A stretch of DNA of 64,000 bases from VAZQ01 sp963744275 (GTDB lineage Bacteria > Pseudomonadota > Alphaproteobacteria > Rhizobiales > Xanthobacteraceae): assembly GCA_963744275.1 (NCBI GenBank), contig CAVUSX010000009.1:62001-126000 (forward strand), in the 5' to 3' direction. Every line of letters starts with the position of its first letter. The first letter of the stretch is position 1. The translations under genes and the position numbers were made by a program. The notes under the pieces are model-generated. The model searched no databases and was not told the origin of the DNA. It saw only the letters and a list, made by a program, of their open reading frames with translations. Below are positions 61,925-64,000 of the stretch, piece by piece.

Positions 61925-63625
61925 ATGACTGAACGAACGGTGGGCTTCGCCAACGGCCTGACCAACTACGGCGACCGCGACTTCTCGCTCTACCTGCGCC
62001 GCTCCTTTGCGAAATCCATGGGCTATTCCGGCGCGATGCTGGCCAGGCCGGTGGTCGGCATCGCCTATACGGCATCCGGATTCAACAATTGCCATCGCCA
62101 CTTTCCCGAGCTGCTCGAGGCGGTCAAGCGCGGCGTCCTGACGGCCGGCGCGCTGCCGGTCGAGTTCCCGACCATCTCGCTGGGCGAGGTCTTTCTCGAG
62201 CCCACCAGCCTCAAATATCGCAACCTCATGTCGATGGACACCGAGGAGATGATCCGCGCGCAGCCGATCGACGCGGTCGTGCTCATGGGCGGCTGCGACA
62301 AGACCGTGCCGGCACAGCTGATGGGGGCGGTTTCGGCCGGCCGCCCCGCCGTCATGCTGGTGGCGGGGCCGATGATGACCGGCCGCCATCGCGGCGAGCG
62401 GCTCGGTGCCTGCACGGACTGCCGGCGCTTTTGGGCGCGCTACCGCGCCGGCGAGGTCACGCAGAGCGAGATCATGGAGGTCGAGGGCCGGCTCGCGGTC
62501 ACGGCCGGGACCTGCGCCGTGATGGGTACCGCCTCCACCATGGCATGCGTGGCGGAGGCTCTCGGCATGATCCTGCCGGGCACGGCGGCGATTCCGGCCG
62601 TGCATGCGGATCGGCTGCGCGCCGCCGAGGCGACCGGCGCGGCGGCGGTCCGGCTCATCGGCTCGGACCTCACGCCCGATCGGATGATCAATGCCAAGTC
62701 GGTCGAGAACGCGCTGCGCGTCATCCTGGCGATCGGCGGCTCGACCAATGCGGTCATCCATCTGACCGCGATCGCGGGCCGTGCCGGCGTGAACGTGTCG
62801 CTGCAACGCTTCAATGAGCTGTCGGACTCCACGCCCTTGCTGGTCGACCTCAAGCCGGTCGGCAACGGCTACATGGAGGATTTCTTTGCGGCCGGCGGCA
62901 TGGGCGCATTGTTGCGCGAGCTCAAGCCGCTCCTGCATCTCGACTGCATGACGGTCACCGGAGAGACCCTGGCCGAGCGGCTCGCCTCCGACGGGGAGCC
63001 GTGGATCGACCGTTCGATCGTCGCGGCGCGCGAGCAGCCGATCGAAGCGAGCGGCGGCATCATCGCGCTGTTCGGCAATCTCGCCCCCAAGGGCGCCATC
63101 TTCAAGCGCGCGGCCGCCGACGCCAAGCTGTTCGAGCATCAGGGCCGGGCGGTGGTCTTCTCCTCGCTCGCCGATCTCGCAGCGCGCATCGACGATCCGG
63201 CGCTCGAGGTCACGCCGCAAGACGTCCTGGTGCTGCAAAATGCCGGACCGCACTCCGCGGCCGCGATGCCCGAAGCCGGCTATCTGCCGATCCCCAAGAA
63301 GCTCGCCCAGCGCGGCGTCAAGGACATGATCCGGGTTTCCGATGCGCGCATGAGCGGCACGGCCTTCGGGTCGATCGTGCTGCACGTCACCCCGGATTGT
63401 GCCTCCGGTGGACCGCTCGGCCTGGTGCGGAGCGGGGATCGCATCCGTCTCTCGGTGGACGCGCGGCGCATCGATCTCATGGTGGAGGACGCCGAGTTGA
63501 AGCAGCGCGCCGCCGCCGCCGCGCCGGCGCCCGACAATCCGGCGCGCGGCTATGCCAGGCTCTACGCCCAAGAGATACTGGGCGCCGACCAAGGCTGCGA
63601 TTTCGCGTTTCTCAAGCCGCGCTAG
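61925..63625 (+). CDS. IlvD/Edd-family dehydratase (sugar-acid dehydratase type)
   Basis: 566 residues. The iron-sulfur cysteines are C56 (GFNNCHRHF), C124 (MGGCDKTVPA) and C197 (AGTCAVMGTASTMA). SDARMSGTAFG is the family C-terminal signature. The domain also has AIGGSTNAVIHLTAIAGRAG and NLAPKGAIFKRAA. IlvD makes branched-chain amino-acid precursors, whereas close relatives with this spacing dehydrate L-arabonate, D-xylonate or related sugar acids. The FNNCHRHFPEL segment and the DCxRFWxxY insert favour a sugar-acid role over IlvD proper. Divergent from the chemoreceptor. Intact. Confidence 0.88.
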   Translation: MTERTVGFANGLTNYGDRDFSLYLRRSFAKSMGYSGAMLARPVVGIAYTASGFNNCHRHFPELLEAVKRGVLTAGALPVEFPTISLGEVFLEPTSLKYRNLMSMDTEEMIRAQPIDAVVLMGGCDKTVPAQLMGAVSAGRPAVMLVAGPMMTGRHRGERLGACTDCRRFWARYRAGEVTQSEIMEVEGRLAVTAGTCAVMGTASTMACVAEALGMILPGTAAIPAVHADRLRAAEATGAAAVRLIGSDLTPDRMINAKSVENALRVILAIGGSTNAVIHLTAIAGRAGVNVSLQRFNELSDSTPLLVDLKPVGNGYMEDFFAAGGMGALLRELKPLLHLDCMTVTGETLAERLASDGEPWIDRSIVAAREQPIEASGGIIALFGNLAPKGAIFKRAAADAKLFEHQGRAVVFSSLADLAARIDDPALEVTPQDVLVLQNAGPHSAAAMPEAGYLPIPKKLAQRGVKDMIRVSDARMSGTAFGSIVLHVTPDCASGGPLGLVRSGDRIRLSVDARRIDLMVEDAELKQRAAAAAPAPDNPARGYARLYAQEILGADQGCDFAFLKPR

Positions 63626-63954
63626 TCGGTGGCCGCAGCATGGCGCGCGGAATGCGCTTGGGGCACGTGAGCTTCATAAAGATCACATAACGATAAAATA
63701 TCGCGATGATATATAAAATTTACTCCTGGGTTGCTTCCGCAGTCGATCGTCGACCATGAATTATGTGTAGTAACTATATGAAATATAACAAGTTTTTGTA
63801 CTATGCGCCTTTACGGGCGGCGTTCTGAAAGGTTAATTATTCTTGACAGAACCGTAATAATTTAATTTCCGACGATATTTCATTTATGTTTTTTTTATTG
63901 TACGCTGGACTTCCACACGGGGGAACCGTGTCGGCAACCAAGGAGGAGTCGACC
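63626..63954. promoter_or_regulatory. AT-rich upstream region with a possible -35 element
   Basis: 329 bases without a gene. From about 63680 to 63900 the sequence is strikingly AT-rich (runs such as TTTTTTATTG) against a GC-rich background. A TTGACA hexamer is at 63843-63848, but no good -10 hexamer stands at 16-18 bases; AAGGAGGAG at 63940-63948 serves the next gene. It may be a strong or H-NS-like-bound promoter region. Confidence 0.45.
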
Positions 63955-64000
63955 ATGAATTCCAAGATCGCTTTCGCCGTATTGTCGCTCGCCATCGTCC
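63955..64000 (+). CDS. Start of a secreted protein, cut by the right edge
   Basis: ATG 63955 follows an excellent AAGGAGGAG with a six-base spacer. The 15 codons present read MNSKIAFAVLSLAIV, the beginning of a Sec signal peptide. The rest is outside the window, so no family can be assigned. The strong ribosome-binding site and AT-rich upstream region suggest high expression. Confidence 0.7.
   Translation, partial: MNSKIAFAVLSLAIV

Noticed and set aside
1..64000. tRNA or rRNA genes
   Set aside because: No T-loop/CCA-type cloverleaf sequence or conserved rRNA segment was noticed by eye; a covariance-model scan would be decisive.

Overview
This is high-GC DNA from an alphaproteobacterium, most likely a Hyphomicrobiales (Rhizobiales) relative of the Bradyrhizobium/Rhodopseudomonas/Xanthobacteraceae group. 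The evidence is an alphaproteobacterial aa3 oxidase cluster (coxB-ctaD-ctaB-small ORF-ctaG-coxC-DUF983-SURF1), a stand-alone F0 operon with both b and b' subunits (atpI-B-E-F'-F), a C4-pathway HemA (ALA synthase), an IalB-family protein, a plant/alphaproteobacterial-type GshA, and palindromic intergenic repeats of the GTAGGGTGGGCAAAGGC and GTAGGGCGCAATCGC types that I associate with this group. No rRNA, tRNA, CRISPR array, transposase or integrase was seen.

Layout. 0-11 kb: accessory and catabolic genes (two secreted paralogs, a thiolase, cupin and 3-hydroxyacyl-CoA dehydrogenase set, a broken Asp-box protein, a 4,5-dihydroxyphthalate decarboxylase-like protein), then gshA. 11-21.4 kb: a PAN-domain protein, tldD, an IalB protein and the cytochrome oxidase structural and assembly cluster. 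21.4-48.3 kb: a long accessory block holding orphan tripartite-type (Bug) binding proteins, VOC, GlcG/HbpS, STAS, DUF47-Pit phosphate uptake, Nudix, four more secreted paralogs, a bicupin-EutA pair, an esterase-like hydrolase, a TIGR03032 protein, a repeat-rich autotransporter and a repeat-packed 1.4-kb intergenic region. 48.3-52.8 kb: thrC, M16 peptidase, GNAT, lipoprotein and a 29-residue membrane microprotein. 52.8-55.3 kb: F0 operon on the minus strand. 55.7-64 kb: YjbQ, AbrB-type membrane protein, hemA, an unusual chemoreceptor-UrtA fusion, an IlvD/Edd dehydratase and the start of a secreted gene.

Themes. (1) One uncharacterised family of small exported proteins appears seven times plus one remnant, including a tandem pair with near-identical 3' parts. 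(2) Single-base indels break many otherwise well-conserved genes, including genes expected to be essential (coxB, atpB, atpE, atpF', atpI). This points to sequence or assembly error more than to true decay, so frameshifted genes are drawn across the break. (3) The most unusual coding sequence is at 59426-61771, where a membrane-anchored methyl-accepting signalling domain is followed by a complete UrtA-like urea/amide-binding domain predicted to lie in the cytoplasm.
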